DNA from: Diogma glabrata
Lineage: Eukaryota > Arthropoda > Insecta > Diptera > Cylindrotomidae
Direction: 5' to 3'
DNA: 64,000 nucleotides
Assembly (NCBI GenBank): GCA_963693315.1
Contig: OY856186.1
Span: 304,559,879-304,623,878 of the forward strand
Program-made: the position numbers and the translations under genes
In this document: piece by piece, positions 47,400 through 61,915 of the stretch
Layout: each line of letters opens with the position of its first letter
Numbering within the stretch: the stretch's first letter is position 1
The notes under the pieces: model-generated
The model's input: the letters and a program-made list of their open reading frames with translations, nothing else
Database searches by the model: none
What the model was told of the DNA's origin: nothing

Positions 47400-48060
47400 A
47401 CACAATATAGAATAGATACAGATCTTGTTTTTTTTTTAATAAAACGTGCGGTGTAGTAAGAATTACAATATGTGTCACAACAACCCTTAAAAACCTTTTT
47501 AGACCAAGGTCCCACAACAACATACGTTCTAAGGTGTTGATGGACCCAAAATCCAAATTTTTGTTTTTTTTTATTTTAATCCTTTTTTTTAAAAAAGGAA
47601 TAACGAAACAATAAATCCTATCACTTATAAAATATGACAAGGCTAATATTTCGTGAAAGGATAGATGAAATAAAATAAAACAAGAGATGATAGGCAATTT
47701 TTTTTTTAAATTTGCAGAAACAAAAATAAAATGTTTTTGTCATATAATCCATATTCCTTGATCATGGAACCCACTGTCTTCTCCACTGATTAAAGCCCAC
47801 ATATAGAGTTATACGAAGGCTCGATTCTTCGAGCAAGCAAAAACGTGCTATCATCAACGAATATTTCATAGCTAAGATTGATGATACTATCGTTGACTGA
47901 ATAGTAGAGTTCATCTACCAGCACCCCTAAGCTAGCATCTTGGCTAGAAATATCTCACTGCTATTGCCAGTGATATCTCACTTGAACTTGTCGATCAAAA
48001 ACTGATTCCATCTCCATCTTGCATTTTGGTTTGTAGACATAAGAATTATTTATTGCGGAT
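47400..48060 (+). repeat. Repeat family A, long copy
   Basis: It parallels 2386-2900 (CCACAACAACATACGTTCTA, TATAAAATATGACAAGGCTA) and also contains the segment TCTACCAGCACCCCTAAGC and CTATTGCCAGTGATATCTCA shared with 50260-50600. The long frames here are low complexity and not conserved in the other copies. Confidence 0.65.
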
Positions 48061-49200
48061 TAATATTTTTTTTATTTCAGACAATTTTTCGAATTTGAGA
48101 TTATGTATTTGAATAATTCGTGTACTTTTAATCAAAATAATCAGAATAACAAGTCACTGATTACCATGCGGCTATAGTTTCGCATATGTGACAAAAATTC
48201 TACGTGATCTAACAATTTTTAAAGATTGAAGTCGGTTAGCAAAATTTTAATATTGTTAATATTGTTATCGTTATAGCAGTGGCAAATATCTAAACAAAGT
48301 TGGGGTGCTTTGTATTATTACTATTACAGCTCTGTAGATTTGTAGATTATAGCTCTGTATCCTATACGCAAATTGTACGTTGAACTGTATCGCCTTCTAA
48401 TCTTACAGTTTGTTTTAAACCAATTTTTCGGTTTACTTCATTAATTTAAAATATATTTAAGGAAATCCTTGAATCACATGGCCCAGGAAATTTTTTAAAA
48501 ACAAATTTTTAACAACTCATGTTGGAAACAACATTGTCAATGACAGGAAAAATAGTAATAATTTAAAGAAATGTAAAGAAAAAGTATTATATAAGAAAAC
48601 TAAACTTAAATTTTTGATTATTATTGTTGTAATTTTTTGGTTTGTAAATAAAACGCTTCCTTATTATGGCGACCAAAAGCTAAATTCACCTGTCTACGTT
48701 ACTTTTTTCCTGTTGTTACTTGTATACTCACCAAATACACCAACTAGTTATAAGCAGTAGTAAAAAGTGAATTCATGCAATTATTATTTTCTTTATTTTA
48801 TTTTTTTTTCAAAATTTATTTGACAAATAAAATATAATTTGATTCTCCTTGAGAACTCAAAAAACTGTAAATCAAAATCAATTTAAAATTTTGTGATTTT
48901 AATCGTTTAAAGCTAAAGAACTAAAAAAGCAGCTTTTCAATTTCCTCAAACAAAGACGAAACAAATTTGGATAAAGTTAAAACTTAACTAAACTATAAGT
49001 TTTTATGCAACGACATTGTGTTTTGAAAAGGTTTCTATCCATCTCTGTCATTTTGTTTTCGGTCTTATTTTTAAAAATAAGCATTGTAAGTTGTAGATCA
49101 GCCGTATAAACAAAAAATATAGAATGAAACAGACAGAGAAAAATCATTAAAACAAACCGTCCAACACCATCAAATCATAATAATAAGATCTTCAAAAATC
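48061..49200. other. AT-rich sequence without a gene
   Basis: No supported feature. Confidence 0.5.
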
Positions 49201-49208
49201 AATCAATT

Positions 49209-49341
49209 ATCTATACTGTCTTCTGGTAGTTTTTATTTAATTTAAATGAAAACACCTATAAGCATTAGATCTTCATAAGATCTAATGCTTATAGGTGTTT
49301 TCATTTAAATTAAATAAAAACTACCAGAAGACAGTATAGAT
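49209..49341. repeat. Perfect hairpin, 65-bp arms, 3-bp loop
   Basis: 49209-49273 and 49277-49341 are exact reverse complements around CAT; the apex is TTAGATCTT-CAT-AAGATCTAA. By eye there is no mismatch. No flanking duplication is evident. Confidence 0.92.
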
Positions 49342-49429
49342 ATTACTTTTAGATCAGATTTATGATATAATTTTATATCATAAACAAAAACAACGTTATC
49401 AATCAATTATTATTAATCGAATATTTTTG

Positions 49430-49530
49430 AAGTGAAAACTTCTTTAGACGCACCACACACAGATTTTTCCCGAGGTAGTAAGTTAGTCTGATCCGTCATG
49501 CTTTAAAGTGAAATGCTAAAAATAATAATA
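49430..49530 (+). repeat. About 100-bp dispersed repeat, copy 1
   Basis: It shares GTGAAAACTTCTTT, CGCACCACACACAGATTTTT and GTAGTAAGTTAG with 51949-52050, same orientation, 2.5 kb away. Confidence 0.7.
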
Positions 49531-49565
49531 AATAATAATCTATCTATCACTTCTTAACGTTTCAA

Positions 49566-49640
49566 ATTGCGTTGTGGATATCGTGCTCGACTGGTGTGCA
49601 GTAGGTAGTGAGTTCAATCCCTGGTGTATGTAGTACATAT
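49566..49640 (+). ncRNA. tRNA-like sequence (possible SINE head)
   Basis: The layout resembles a tRNA: GGATATCGTGCTCGACTGG, then an anticodon-arm-like stretch, then GAGTTCAATCCCTGG matching a Pol III B box. No good acceptor stem pairs, so it is a pseudo-tRNA or SINE fragment rather than a functional tRNA gene. Confidence 0.4.
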
Positions 49641-50259
49641 TATTTTGTTGTTTTTTTTTAATTTTTATTAAATTAAATGCCTTAAAAATTATTTTTTTTT
49701 ATTTATGAATTCATAAAAATAATAAAAATTTCTTTATACGAATTTTAAAAAATTGATCTATAACGAAGTTTTTTAAAGTTATATTGCTTCTGTCTTCTGC
49801 AATTTGCATTCGAGTCATCATGTTAAATAAATATTTAATATATATAAAAGTGAGTATGTTTGTTTGTCCTTTATGCATTAATACATTAATCATCATGAAA
49901 ATTTGGGAAGTTGTTGTGTACACTTAATTTGCTTTTTATTTAACTATCGTTTTAAACGGTAGTTTGCTTTGATCAATGTTTTTTTTATTGAACATAATTT
50001 TTATGAAATTAAAAATAACGTAAGAAAGATAGTAGAACCTGAAACAATTACCGTTGTATATCAAAATTATATGTATTGGAATTTTATCATCTTCACTAAA
50101 TATGTTGTTGGTTTGGGATTGTATGTAATACATGTTTCTAAAATTAAGTGAAGACTTAATACTTGTAACTTGATACTTGATAACATCGATTATATCGAGT
50201 TTAAGCTCACAATTGCGAGACGGAAATTGCATAAATTCTATACAAAGAAGCATAGCTCA

Positions 50260-50600
50260 AGTATGATTAAACATGGATGGGAATCATGATAAATAAAATA
50301 ATTAAAAGTTGTGGCACTTAGCCGATAGTGATTTGCAAACGGCAACAATGCGCATTAATACTAATGAATTTGCTTAGCTTTCCGCAGGAAGATTTGTAAA
50401 ATTTAAACTTGTTGATCTATGGGTGTGACAACCACGCGTACTTTAGTTCCTGCTATTGTCATATGAGTTATCTTGAGATATTGTATACCACTGGCAATAG
50501 CAATGCAATCTCATAAGCCAAAGTGATATTTGAGGGGTGCTGGTGTATGAAGTATTTTCAATCAACGACACCACCCATTACTCTAACTTATGGAATTTTC
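50260..50600 (-). repeat. Repeat family A, inverted partial copy
   Basis: Read on the minus strand it has CACCAGCACCCCTCAAATAT and TGCTATTGCCAGTGGTATAC, parallel to 47930-47980. Confidence 0.55.
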
Positions 50601-50735
50601 TTTGATGATACGCTATTTTAGGTAGAAAGGTAGAAAAATCTACCTATCGCAACGTGCTTCATCTCGGAATTTTGGAAATATGTTGGTGCCAATCGACTAT
50701 AAATGATAAGCGGAGACGGAAGATCAAAATGAAAA

Positions 50736-51945
<1,210 letters not shown>

Positions 51946-51948
51946 GTT

Positions 51949-52050
51949 AAGTGAAAACTTCTTTTAACGCACCACACACAGATTTTTCCGTAGGTAGTAA
52001 GTTAGGTTGATCCGTCGAGCTCTGAGGTGAAAGACTCGAAATAATAATAC
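51949..52050 (+). repeat. About 100-bp dispersed repeat, copy 2
   Basis: Partner of 49430-49530. Confidence 0.7.
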
Positions 52051-52054
52051 GAGG

Positions 52055-53129
<1,075 letters not shown>

Positions 53130-53274
53130 GATATATATAATCTAGTCATATCTATCAAAGTCCATAGGAGTTTTTCTCCAAACTATCAATCATATTGGCT
53201 AACTATTAGTTGATATGGGGGTCTCCGAGGGGTGTATAATGGTTTATATTATGATTGAAAAAAATTGTATTCTA

Positions 53275-53345
53275 GTTGTGAGTAGAATCTGAACTATCCA
53301 AACTCTAGTTCGGCGAGCTAATTTCTAGACCACTCGTTTAATAGA
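53275..53345 (-). ncRNA. tRNA-like sequence (possible SINE fragment)
   Basis: The minus strand has GAGTGGTCTAGAAATTAGCT, close to a Pol III A box, and GGATAGTTCAGATTCTACTC about 30 bases later, resembling a B box. No intact cloverleaf. Confidence 0.35.
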
Positions 53346-53597
53346 AATAAATTTTAAATCCTTCCACATTAAATGTAGAGGACGACCGGTCATTTTGAGT
53401 ATTTAAATATTTTTCTAAAATTATTTTTCTACTGCACTTTAACTTATTACTCAAGACTAAAAAAAATTTATTGTGAATTTAAAAATTTCAGTTTGCGACG
53501 CATTTGCGACGCTTTTGCGACACGTCACGTAACAAACTCTTTGCGACACGTCATTACCCATCACTGGTAAAAACACATTCTAATAATAGATTAAAAC

Positions 53598-53754
53598 AAT
53601 TCGTCTTATACACTTCAAAATTTTTTATTTAAAAAATCCTAATATTTTCGAACTCTTAGAGGCCCGAGTGGAATTATTCCAGAAAAAGGACTCTTAGAGT
53701 TCAAAAATATTAGAATATTTTAAATAAACAATTTTGAAGTGTGTAAGACGAATT
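53598..53754. repeat. Imperfect hairpin, about 65-bp arms
   Basis: Left AATTCGTCTTATACACTTCA pairs with right TGAAGTGTGTAAGACGAATT; the inner pair is GAACTCTTAGAG / CTCTTAGAGTTC around a roughly 30-base loop. MITE-like. Confidence 0.85.
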
Positions 53755-53759
53755 ATTAT

Positions 53760-54285
53760 TGCTATCACTTGAAGGAGAAGAAGATCCATCTTAAAATTGT
53801 CGTCAATTGTCATTGCTCACAAAAATGTATACATCTCTAATTAATATTATATTATTTTTCAACCAACACAGTGCTTTAAATAAAGTTATCACTTCTGCAC
53901 TTCTTATAGTATCCTCGAAGGATTATGAAAAACATCGCCCTGACATTTTTTATTGAGTGCTCTTCCGTCAAACCTTCAAAATGCCCTGAAATTGGTGTAA
54001 GTATGTAAACGTTATAGTCACTTTCGAAACGCAGATGCAAATCAATGTTAATTTGGTTAATGCCCAAAATCGTTAAGTATGTATGCATGATAGAAATTCA
54101 ATTATAACATGCCTATATATAATTCGTTGGGATAGATTCTCCACCAAGAGTATCTAGCCTTACAAGAATGATCTCTAACGTCCAATTGAAAGTTGTTTTC
54201 AGCTAACTGACATCTTTTACTTAATATTTCACTCAGAACTTTAGTGAGCTACACCTCCACTATCTAAATATTTATAATACTCTAC
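53760..54285. other. Unassigned sequence
   Basis: It may include more of the LINE that follows, but no motif is clear enough. Confidence 0.4.
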
Positions 54286-54289
54286 GAAA

Positions 54290-54960
54290 AAACGCTTTGC
54301 TTTTGACGACTGCAATACCGCTTGCATATCACCGCAACAGATGATAAATATTTTCATTTGAATGAAGAGTTAAATTTGGTATAATTATAAATCAGACAAT
54401 AAATCAGCTGTTTAGCAGTGTGTCTTTATTCTTCAACTAACTGTTGGAGATAGTATTTTCCCGGAGTATGACGAGTATCATGACGAGTCTTGATACAAAA
54501 TACCACCGAATCATCACAAAATCTGATACAAAAGTAACAAGATTCACATTTGCATCTTTTCTTCCATCTTTCAGAGAAGGCATGATTTATTTGTAATATT
54601 TTGAGGTTATACAAGAGTCAAGACCCTTGTTTGGTTTCCTTATCACGCAAATTATATTGCCTTACTCGAGCGAATTCAAAGAAAATTTGTCAGATACATA
54701 TTTTATTGTGACTTTCTGCATGGCATCTCATACAATTTTAACTATCAATTTAACTTGAAGTACTTAGAGCTGGAACAATTCAATATACAAAGAACCCATT
54801 TTGGTTTGATTTTTGAGTACAAGTTATTCAATTAAATAATTGCCGTTCTGAATTGTTATCAAAATTCAATTTTAATGTCCTTTGTCGTAACAACAGGAGA
54901 TTTAAAACTTTCAATGTTTCTGCCAGTAAATCTAATTTCAAAATATGGAGGGGCTGAAAT
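54290..54960 (+). pseudogene. LINE reverse-transcriptase C-terminal fragment
   Basis: With one or two frameshifts the plus strand gives LVWFPYHANY, then RIQRKFVRYIFYCDFLHGIS, LKYLELEQFNIQRTHFGLIF and a degraded tail. This is the thumb and post-thumb segment of Jockey/CR1-type ORF2 (usual wording: LERIQ+KFLR...L..R). Catalytic motifs lie outside. Repeat family B starts where the coding similarity fades, so family B may be this LINE's 3' tail. Confidence 0.75.
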
Positions 54961-56420
54961 CTCACAGCTCTGAGATATCGAGACTTGGGTCTGGGTTAAG
55001 GATTTTGATATAGTTTTCAGCAAAAAACTTTTCTGAGGACATGGTTTTTAGTTTTGGGCAGCGATGTATATCAAACATAACTCTTTGTTCAACTACAAGT
55101 ATTTTTTTATCTCTGTTTAGAAATTTATTACAAAATTAACACGTGACATCAATACGTTGCCGGAAAAATATAACATATCATATATTAACATAATTTAGTG
55201 AAAAGATGATACACTCATGCAAACTACTCAAAAACCTCTCCATTTAGCGTTTCGAGAAAATATTACAAAATCACAAATTCATATTTCTTTCAAAATTCCA
55301 AAAATATTGTAAAAATTAATAGAACCAAACTTTTTTCAAAATTCTAAATATATTCCAAAAATTATTACAAAATCAAAAATTAAAACTTTTTACAAAAATT
55401 CTAAAAATATTGCAAAAATTTTAACAAAATTGAAACTTTATTCAAAATTCCAAAAGTATTCCAAAAATTAGAATAAAATCAAATATTTAAACTTTTTCTA
55501 AATTCCAATAATGTTCCAAAAATTCTTAAAAATTCAAACTTTTTCAAAATTCTAAAATTACTGCAAAAATTATAACAACATCAAAAATTGCAACTTTTTT
55601 CAAAATTCAAAAATTATAATAAAATCAAAAATTTAAAATTTTTTTAAAATTCTAAAAATATTTCAAAAAATCAAAAATTAAAACTGTTTCCAAAATTCTA
55701 AAAATATTGCATAAATTATTACAAATTCAAAAATACAAACTTTTTTCAAAATTCTAAAATTATTTCAAAAACTATAACAAAGTCAAAAATGTCCATGCCA
55801 AATTTCATGTTCAATAAAACGTCAACGTCATAAAAACAGCTAAATTGTTTTTCCCAAAAATTTGGCCAAAAAAAATTTATATGAAATCATTTTTTGACGC
55901 ACTTAACAACATTGTTTTGACAAACTGATAATGCCATAATTCTTAGTGTTAATAATAAAATTTCATGTCATACAAGTAATTAATTTTATTTTTTTCCAAA
56001 AAATTGGGTAAAAAAACTTCTGATGCAATAATTTGATTATTTGATTATTTGATTTTTGACAAAACTTCTAATGCAATAATTTAGTTTTTGATCTCATATA
56101 CCAATCCCTATCATCAAGATTTCTACAAATTCAATTGTCCTACTCGTTATCACTTAAAATGAACGTTTTTTAAGCCAAAAATATGAAAGTTTGCTATTTT
56201 CGACACACTTAATGATTTTTTGACACACCTCCGGTACAGTTATCGAACACATCGTCCTTTCGGACCTGTCCCTTGAGTATACCTATTTTTAGAAAAACAA
56301 ATTTTTGGAAATTCCTCCAGCGTTTTTTTAGGTTTCGAAGGTAATGAATGTCAAAAAAGTGGAAATAAGAGGTAATAAGAATTTCACTTTTGGCTCATGA
56401 ACCTTTTTTACTAGTGGTAC
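54948..56420 (+). repeat. Long dispersed repeat family B, copy 2
   Basis: Partner of 7488-8650, same orientation: ATGGAGGGGCTGAAATCTCA, TACGTTGCCGGAAAAATA, CACTTAAAATGAACGTTTTT, ACATCGTCCTTTCG. The minisatellite is longer here (55240-55790). It starts at the end of a LINE coding fragment. Confidence 0.75.
55240..55790 (+). repeat. AT-rich minisatellite within family B
   Basis: About nine imperfect units of AAAATTCTAAAAATATTCC + AAAAATTATTACAAAATC + AAAAATTAAAACTTTTT (roughly 60 bases). A shorter version lies at 7740-8000. Confidence 0.8.
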
Positions 56421-56456
56421 CTCACTGTTAATGCCCTAGTGGTATATGTGATATCG

Positions 56457-56503
56457 CACGTTAACTTGTATTTCGTGCAATTAAAATACAAGTTAACGTG
56501 CGA
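56457..56503. repeat. Hairpin GCACGTTAACTTGTATT
   Basis: GCACGTTAACTTGTATTT is followed, after a short loop, by its complement AAATACAAGTTAACGTGC. It lies within a family A fragment. Confidence 0.85.
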
Positions 56504-56509
56504 CCTGTA

Positions 56510-58485
56510 AATAAAAAATTAAACAACAAAATTACAAATCAACAAAAACCGCATGCGTGAATCCAAATTTGGAGGCGGGTTTGAGCTTGATGTTCTTGCA
56601 CTTCAAGGCTGACATTTTATCTACTAATGTAGAATTGTATCGAGATAATCCGGTTGACCTAACCAGAACGATTTAAATATAGCTCATTGAATTATTGAAA
56701 ACATTGGTAATAAAATAAATACATTTTACTGCACTCTCTTGTCCACTATCCAACAATCCTGAAGCTCACCTGACGAACACTCAAGTGTCTGATGAAATTA
56801 CCTTGTTCCTTTGTGATCTATCTCTCTCTTAGACTCTTTGTCAATATTAAAGACGAAGCACCTATCAAGCTGCTACTTCTTTCAATACTTTCGATTCAAA
56901 GTCTTTTAACTTGCATTTTTAAAAAAAAAATAAGTTTGATAATGTCTTCTTGAGCTGAGGATTATGTTGGAAAATATTTCTCGGTGTACTTGTAAAGTGT
57001 TATTTACACTCATTTAAGTAGAAACTTGTTATGGCAATTGCAACATACTACCAATTTTTTATTTGTTTCTTTGTATGTTATTCTCATAATAAGGTGATCG
57101 TTAAATATTTCACCAAACATTTCTATTCTAACTGCTTTCCGCCATTTCAGACAAAGTTACTTAACAGTCGATGATAATTCTTTGATGATAACTCATTGCA
57201 TATTTACTATTGCAATTTAATGAAGTTTGCTGTTTTTCTTAACGATCAACAATAGGAATTTGATTAATATTTTTGATTATTCTTATTGAAAATTTTATTG
57301 AAAGAACAAACGAACTTGACGGCGATCTGCTACGTATATTTAAATTATAGTCGACAGGAACCCCAGTCACTCTAACCCTAACAATTTCACTCTGGTTTGA
57401 TAATTTTATGTTAAATTAAAGATTATTTTGTGGTTGCTTTTAAGTGAACGAGTGGTTTAGTTTTCCCGATATCCACAGGATACTTATCCAAGTTAAAAAC
57501 ACCAAACAGTTAAACTTAAACGCAAAAGTAAAAATTTAAAATAATAAAATTCACATAGAATATTTTCATAATTATAGAAGATTCGAATCTTTCATATCAT
57601 AAATAATGGTTTAATGCTATAAAAACAGAAGAAACCTAATAGAACTATAAAATCACGTCTTGTACATAATTTGTTTTAAAATAAATAGGATTGAAGAAAA
57701 CTATTTTAAGTTGGTTGTAGCCTATGTTGAGTGGTGGTAGATCACAAATTTTATCTCCCGTAAATCAAAAACTGTACAAAACAACACAAAACTAATAATA
57801 AAATCATCATCTTACGTGGTATAATAATATGACGAGCAATATAACACAAACTCAAAAAACAAAAAAAAATTAATAATAAAATTCTGAAAGGAATGATCAT
57901 GATACAGTATCATTCATCAACAGAAACTACATGATCTGAATATTTTTGTTTTGTGTTAACAAACAAAAAAAAACAACGACGCGCTTTTTATGTTTTCTGG
58001 AGATCAATTTTGTTTTGTTTTGTTATTGTAGAAGAACATAATCAAAATCGATCATTAAATTTAAAAAATATAAGAATTAATTTATTCATGATTTTTATGC
58101 ATGAGCTAATCGATTTACTTTCTGCGTTTTTTTTTATTAAATAAAATTCGATTTAGTTGAGAGCGAAATTGATCATGTGAATGAATTAATTTTATGGTCT
58201 AGTATGAACAAGGTGATAGAAAATTTGTTTTTTGTGTTGTCACTTTGTTTCCACTCTATACTGGAGGGTAAAGAATAAAGATTAAAAGCTCTGGCACGCT
58301 CTTCCGCCTCCAAATAATGTTTATTTGCTGTACAATATTTTGTGTTGTAATGGTTTTTCACTCATAATTTTAGACAGTTTTTTTTTCTAACGTTCAGATA
58401 AGAAAACAAGGACTCAATTCATCGCTCAACTTATCTGACCTAGAATAGACTAAACTAATAAAGCAACGTTTTTACTCCGTTTTTT
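56510..58485. other. AT-rich sequence without a recognisable gene
   Basis: No supported feature. A fragment resembling family A ends (CCCGTAAATCAAAAACTG) is near 57765. Confidence 0.45.
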
Positions 58486-58489
58486 TATT

Positions 58490-59720
58490 GTTGAAAAGAG
58501 CTATCGACAGACTGTTATCTCTCGGAGTATTGAAGAGAGCAAAAGCTCCTGAAACACCTCGGTACAATAGCTAGAAAATCGAGAGGTAAAAACCGATTTT
58601 GTCTTTTCGTTAGACGGATTAACGATGTATTGGTTATGGATGATTATAGATTACCAATTATGGAAGAGTTACTAAGTAAACTTCACGACACACATTTCAT
58701 TAGCGCCATTTATTTAAAAGATGGTTTTTAAGAAATTCCCTTAGAGTATGTATTTCGTAACAAAACCGTGTACGGGTACGGTAACCCGGTAAGCTAGCTT
58801 ATGGACAAAGCTATTCTCCACCAACTACATAATTATGTATTTGTGTTAAAGCTTAAATTTCACTGAACTACTGAATCTCATAAACCATTTTATGAAAAAA
58901 CGAAAAACTGGATTCTGGGCTGGTACTAGTACACTAGTACACTTTTATGTCCTATGCTAAGCATTGAATAGCGGAGTTGGAAGTTTGTTATTCCAAAAGA
59001 ATGTAGATGGGTTTGAGAAACCTGTTCCTTATTTCTAAAAAAAACTCAATCGACCTCAAAGGAGTTACTCTGTCACTGAACTTGAGTGCTATGCGGGAGT
59101 TTAAGCGTTAAAACCTTTAGTTCTTATATTGACGTTCACAAATTCTTAATTATTACAGACCATGCGAGTTTACAGTAGTTGAAAAATCTGGACTAGCTAA
59201 CCATTTACCTTGTTGGAGCATAAAGCTACACTGTTCTACTTACCTATTAAATTTAACACCAATAGATAGAGTGAAAAAAATACTAACAACATCTTCAAAG
59301 AATCGCTTTCGCTCAATTTATTAAACCGTGAAACCACCAGTATCTATAAAAAATGAGAATAAATTGAGAAAACTTTTACCAAAACTGCTACTGAGGTGTT
59401 TGGATACCAAGAAAACTCCCGGAAGCTATGAATTAGTAATGAAACTTGGAAAAAAATTGAAAAGCGTTGTCAGTTCAAGGTGCGACTCTGTCACCAGAAC
59501 ACAACCAAAATCCGAAGCAAATATGAGAGTATGTAAAGCTAAACAGTGAAAAATATGGCACGGAATGATCGCAGAAGATACACAAAAAACATTCTCAAGA
59601 CTGCTGAAACAGCAGCAGAGAATAGAAATATGCCGATACTAAACCAATGTATGAGAAAGGTCACGGATAAATATACAAATGCTCCACCAAGCCAACTAGT
59701 CTAGCCAAGAACTTACCGTA
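58490..59720 (+). pseudogene. Ty3/gypsy pol fossil (RT, RNase H, integrase N-terminus)
   Basis: In order on the plus strand: RT start (RLLSLGVL; NRFCLFVRRINDVLVM near 58600; DYRLPIMEELLSKLHDTHFI near 58645), a collapsed palm region with VFVL... in place of the YxDD box, RNase H (VLFQKNVDGFEKPV-like near 58985; SYSVTELECYA near 59070; KFLIITDHASLQ near 59140), and the integrase zinc-finger and linker region (GSYELVMKLGKKL; ANMRVCKAKQ near 59540; WHGMIAEDT near 59560). Stops and frameshifts are frequent. No LTRs recognised. Wording differs from the other two gypsy fossils, so it is a separate lineage. Confidence 0.85.
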
Positions 59721-59984
59721 AGATTAAAAACTTAAAATATTAAAATAAATTTGAAGAAAAAGTCAACAAAAAGTGAATATTAGCTCAATTAGGGTATTTA
59801 AAGCAAAATTAAAATTTATATGTTATACGACACATCAATTGTAATAATTTAAATAGCATTTTAATGTGTGTGTAATCATAATTAAATTTAATAACATACT
59901 AACACTCAGACTGCAAACTAAAATAAATTGTCTTGACCGATTCAGAAGGTATTGAAAGGTGAAGATATCATTAAAATGTCAATA

Positions 59985-61915
59985 TCAAAAATGATCTCCA
60001 ACACAACAACCTAACCGATCGGTAAGATAAAAGGTCAGCATTTGTTTGATGAACACCGACCACTATATACAAGACATCTTAAAAGCAAATTTGTTCTATC
60101 TCATGTTAACTGAAACATTTAACCAAAGATTCGTCAAAAACACTTCATAGCTGTGGCTGATTTGTGATATATTTAAAAACAAATAGGATAAAGCTATGGA
60201 ACCGAATGTGACAAACCGGAAGTTGTAAAATTACATTGAACATTACAAAAACCTTATGCTCTAAGTTTCAACAAAATTACATGTCAGGACTGAGTGTTTT
60301 TGTAGTTTAAAAAAAAAGTAGTTTAACGATCTACAGACATCCTCCCCGACCCCTTTGCCAAATTTTGAAAATAGCTCATATTTTCCATATTCAAATAACC
60401 CCAAATGCGTTTGCAGCTAATTTTAATGCAAAAGTTTCATCAAGATCTCATGGATTTGCGTAACGAAAATAACACATATTTTTCAAATTTTCTTAAAAAA
60501 CTCAAAAAGTAAGCAATTGTTTATACAAATGGCATTATAAATTGTTGAGATGATGACAAACAGAATGGAAGGTAAATGGTCTTGATAACGTTATTTATTC
60601 TCGTAATATTCGCAAGAGATAATTTTCTGTTTTTTGGAAACCACTAAAAAACAAATTAACTGTTTTCGTTAGAAAAGGACTGGGCTGTAAGCTACGTCAT
60701 AACATCTCGATTGTGGTTATTACCGTTGAAATCGAATCATCCGTTGTTGAGAAAGCGTTAAACAAATATTCACATACGACAACACACACGCACATACACA
60801 CATACATACTGCCAGCTAAAAATAGCCTAAACAGCTTCAGGGGGTCTTGAAACGTAAAGACATCATAAAAATTCCGATTTTAAACAGTTAATAAACAGTT
60901 GACCAAGCGAGCCACTCACGAACCTCTGATGTTTTTGTCAAATTTAGAAAATAACTCAGATGTTCGATATTCAATTAAACCCGGATGCGCTTGCAGCTCA
61001 TTTACATACCAAAATTTCAGCCAGATATCATTCGTTTGCGTAACGAAAATAACACGTAGTTTTTTTACATTTTCTTAAAAAACTCAAAAACTAAGATAGC
61101 AATTGTTTATACAAATCATATTATAAAAGGCTTACATGATGACGAATAATATGGAAGCCTCATGACCTTGATAACATTATTTAATCTCATTATATTTGCA
61201 AGAGATAATTTCTAGTTTTTTGAAAAATACTAAAAAACAAATAAATGAATTTCGCTAGAAAAGGACTGGGCTCTAAGATACGCCAAAATACATCGATTGC
61301 GACCATTTTCATTAAAATCGAGCAATCCGTTGTTGAAAAAGCGTTGGGCAAAAATTACTCCACACACAGCGATACATACACACATACTCACACACACACA
61401 TACACACTGCTAGCTTAAAATAGTTAGAAATATCTAAACAGATTCAGGAGGTCATCAAACGTAAAGATATCATAGAAATTCCAATTTCGAAAATCAACCC
61501 AAAAACAATAACTTCCCATATCGGGAAGTTAAAAAAAATATCAAAACAAACAAAATGTCAACCTAACATATTAGTCAGTTAAAAAATCAGCATTTGTTTG
61601 ATAGATGACGACCACTTTGTAAAAGATGCATGAAAGGCTAATTAGTTTTTTCTCATGTTAACTGAAACGTTTTATCAAAGATTAGTCAAAAACACTTCTC
61701 AACTGTAGACTGTTGTTGTGGTATCATTAAAAGAGAGATTTAAAAAAAAGATACTCCACCAAAAGTGACAAACCGGAAGTGTTTTTATAAACATTACAAA
61801 ACTTTATGCACTAAGCTTCAACCAAATTGAATGTCAGAAATGAGTGTCTTTGAAGTTTCAAATGAGCAGTTGACCAAGCGATCCACTCACTAACCTCTGA
61901 TTTTTTTATCAAATT
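59985..61915 (+). repeat. About 0.9-kb diverged direct repeats with CA microsatellites
   Basis: A unit of roughly 905 bases (59985-60890) has two parts, D and B. B is repeated at 60895-61535, and D plus the start of B at 61555-61915. Shared landmarks: CAGCATTTGTTTGATGA, TCATGTTAACTGAAAC, TGACAAACCGGAAGT (D); TTTGCGTAACGAAAATAACA, AGAAAAGGACTGGGCT, TCCGTTGTTGA, a CACACA run, then CAGATTCAGGAGGTCAT (B). The second B ends in a small hairpin AACTTCCCATATCGGGAAGT followed by an A run, like a retroelement 3' tail. No coding segment recognised. Confidence 0.75.

Noticed and set aside
47288..47697. Two overlapping minus-strand frames (75 and 108 codons)
   Set aside because: They lie in repeat family A and are not conserved in the other copy at 2.4 kb.
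49566..49640. A functional tRNA gene
   Set aside because: The B-box-like motif is present but acceptor and D stems do not pair.
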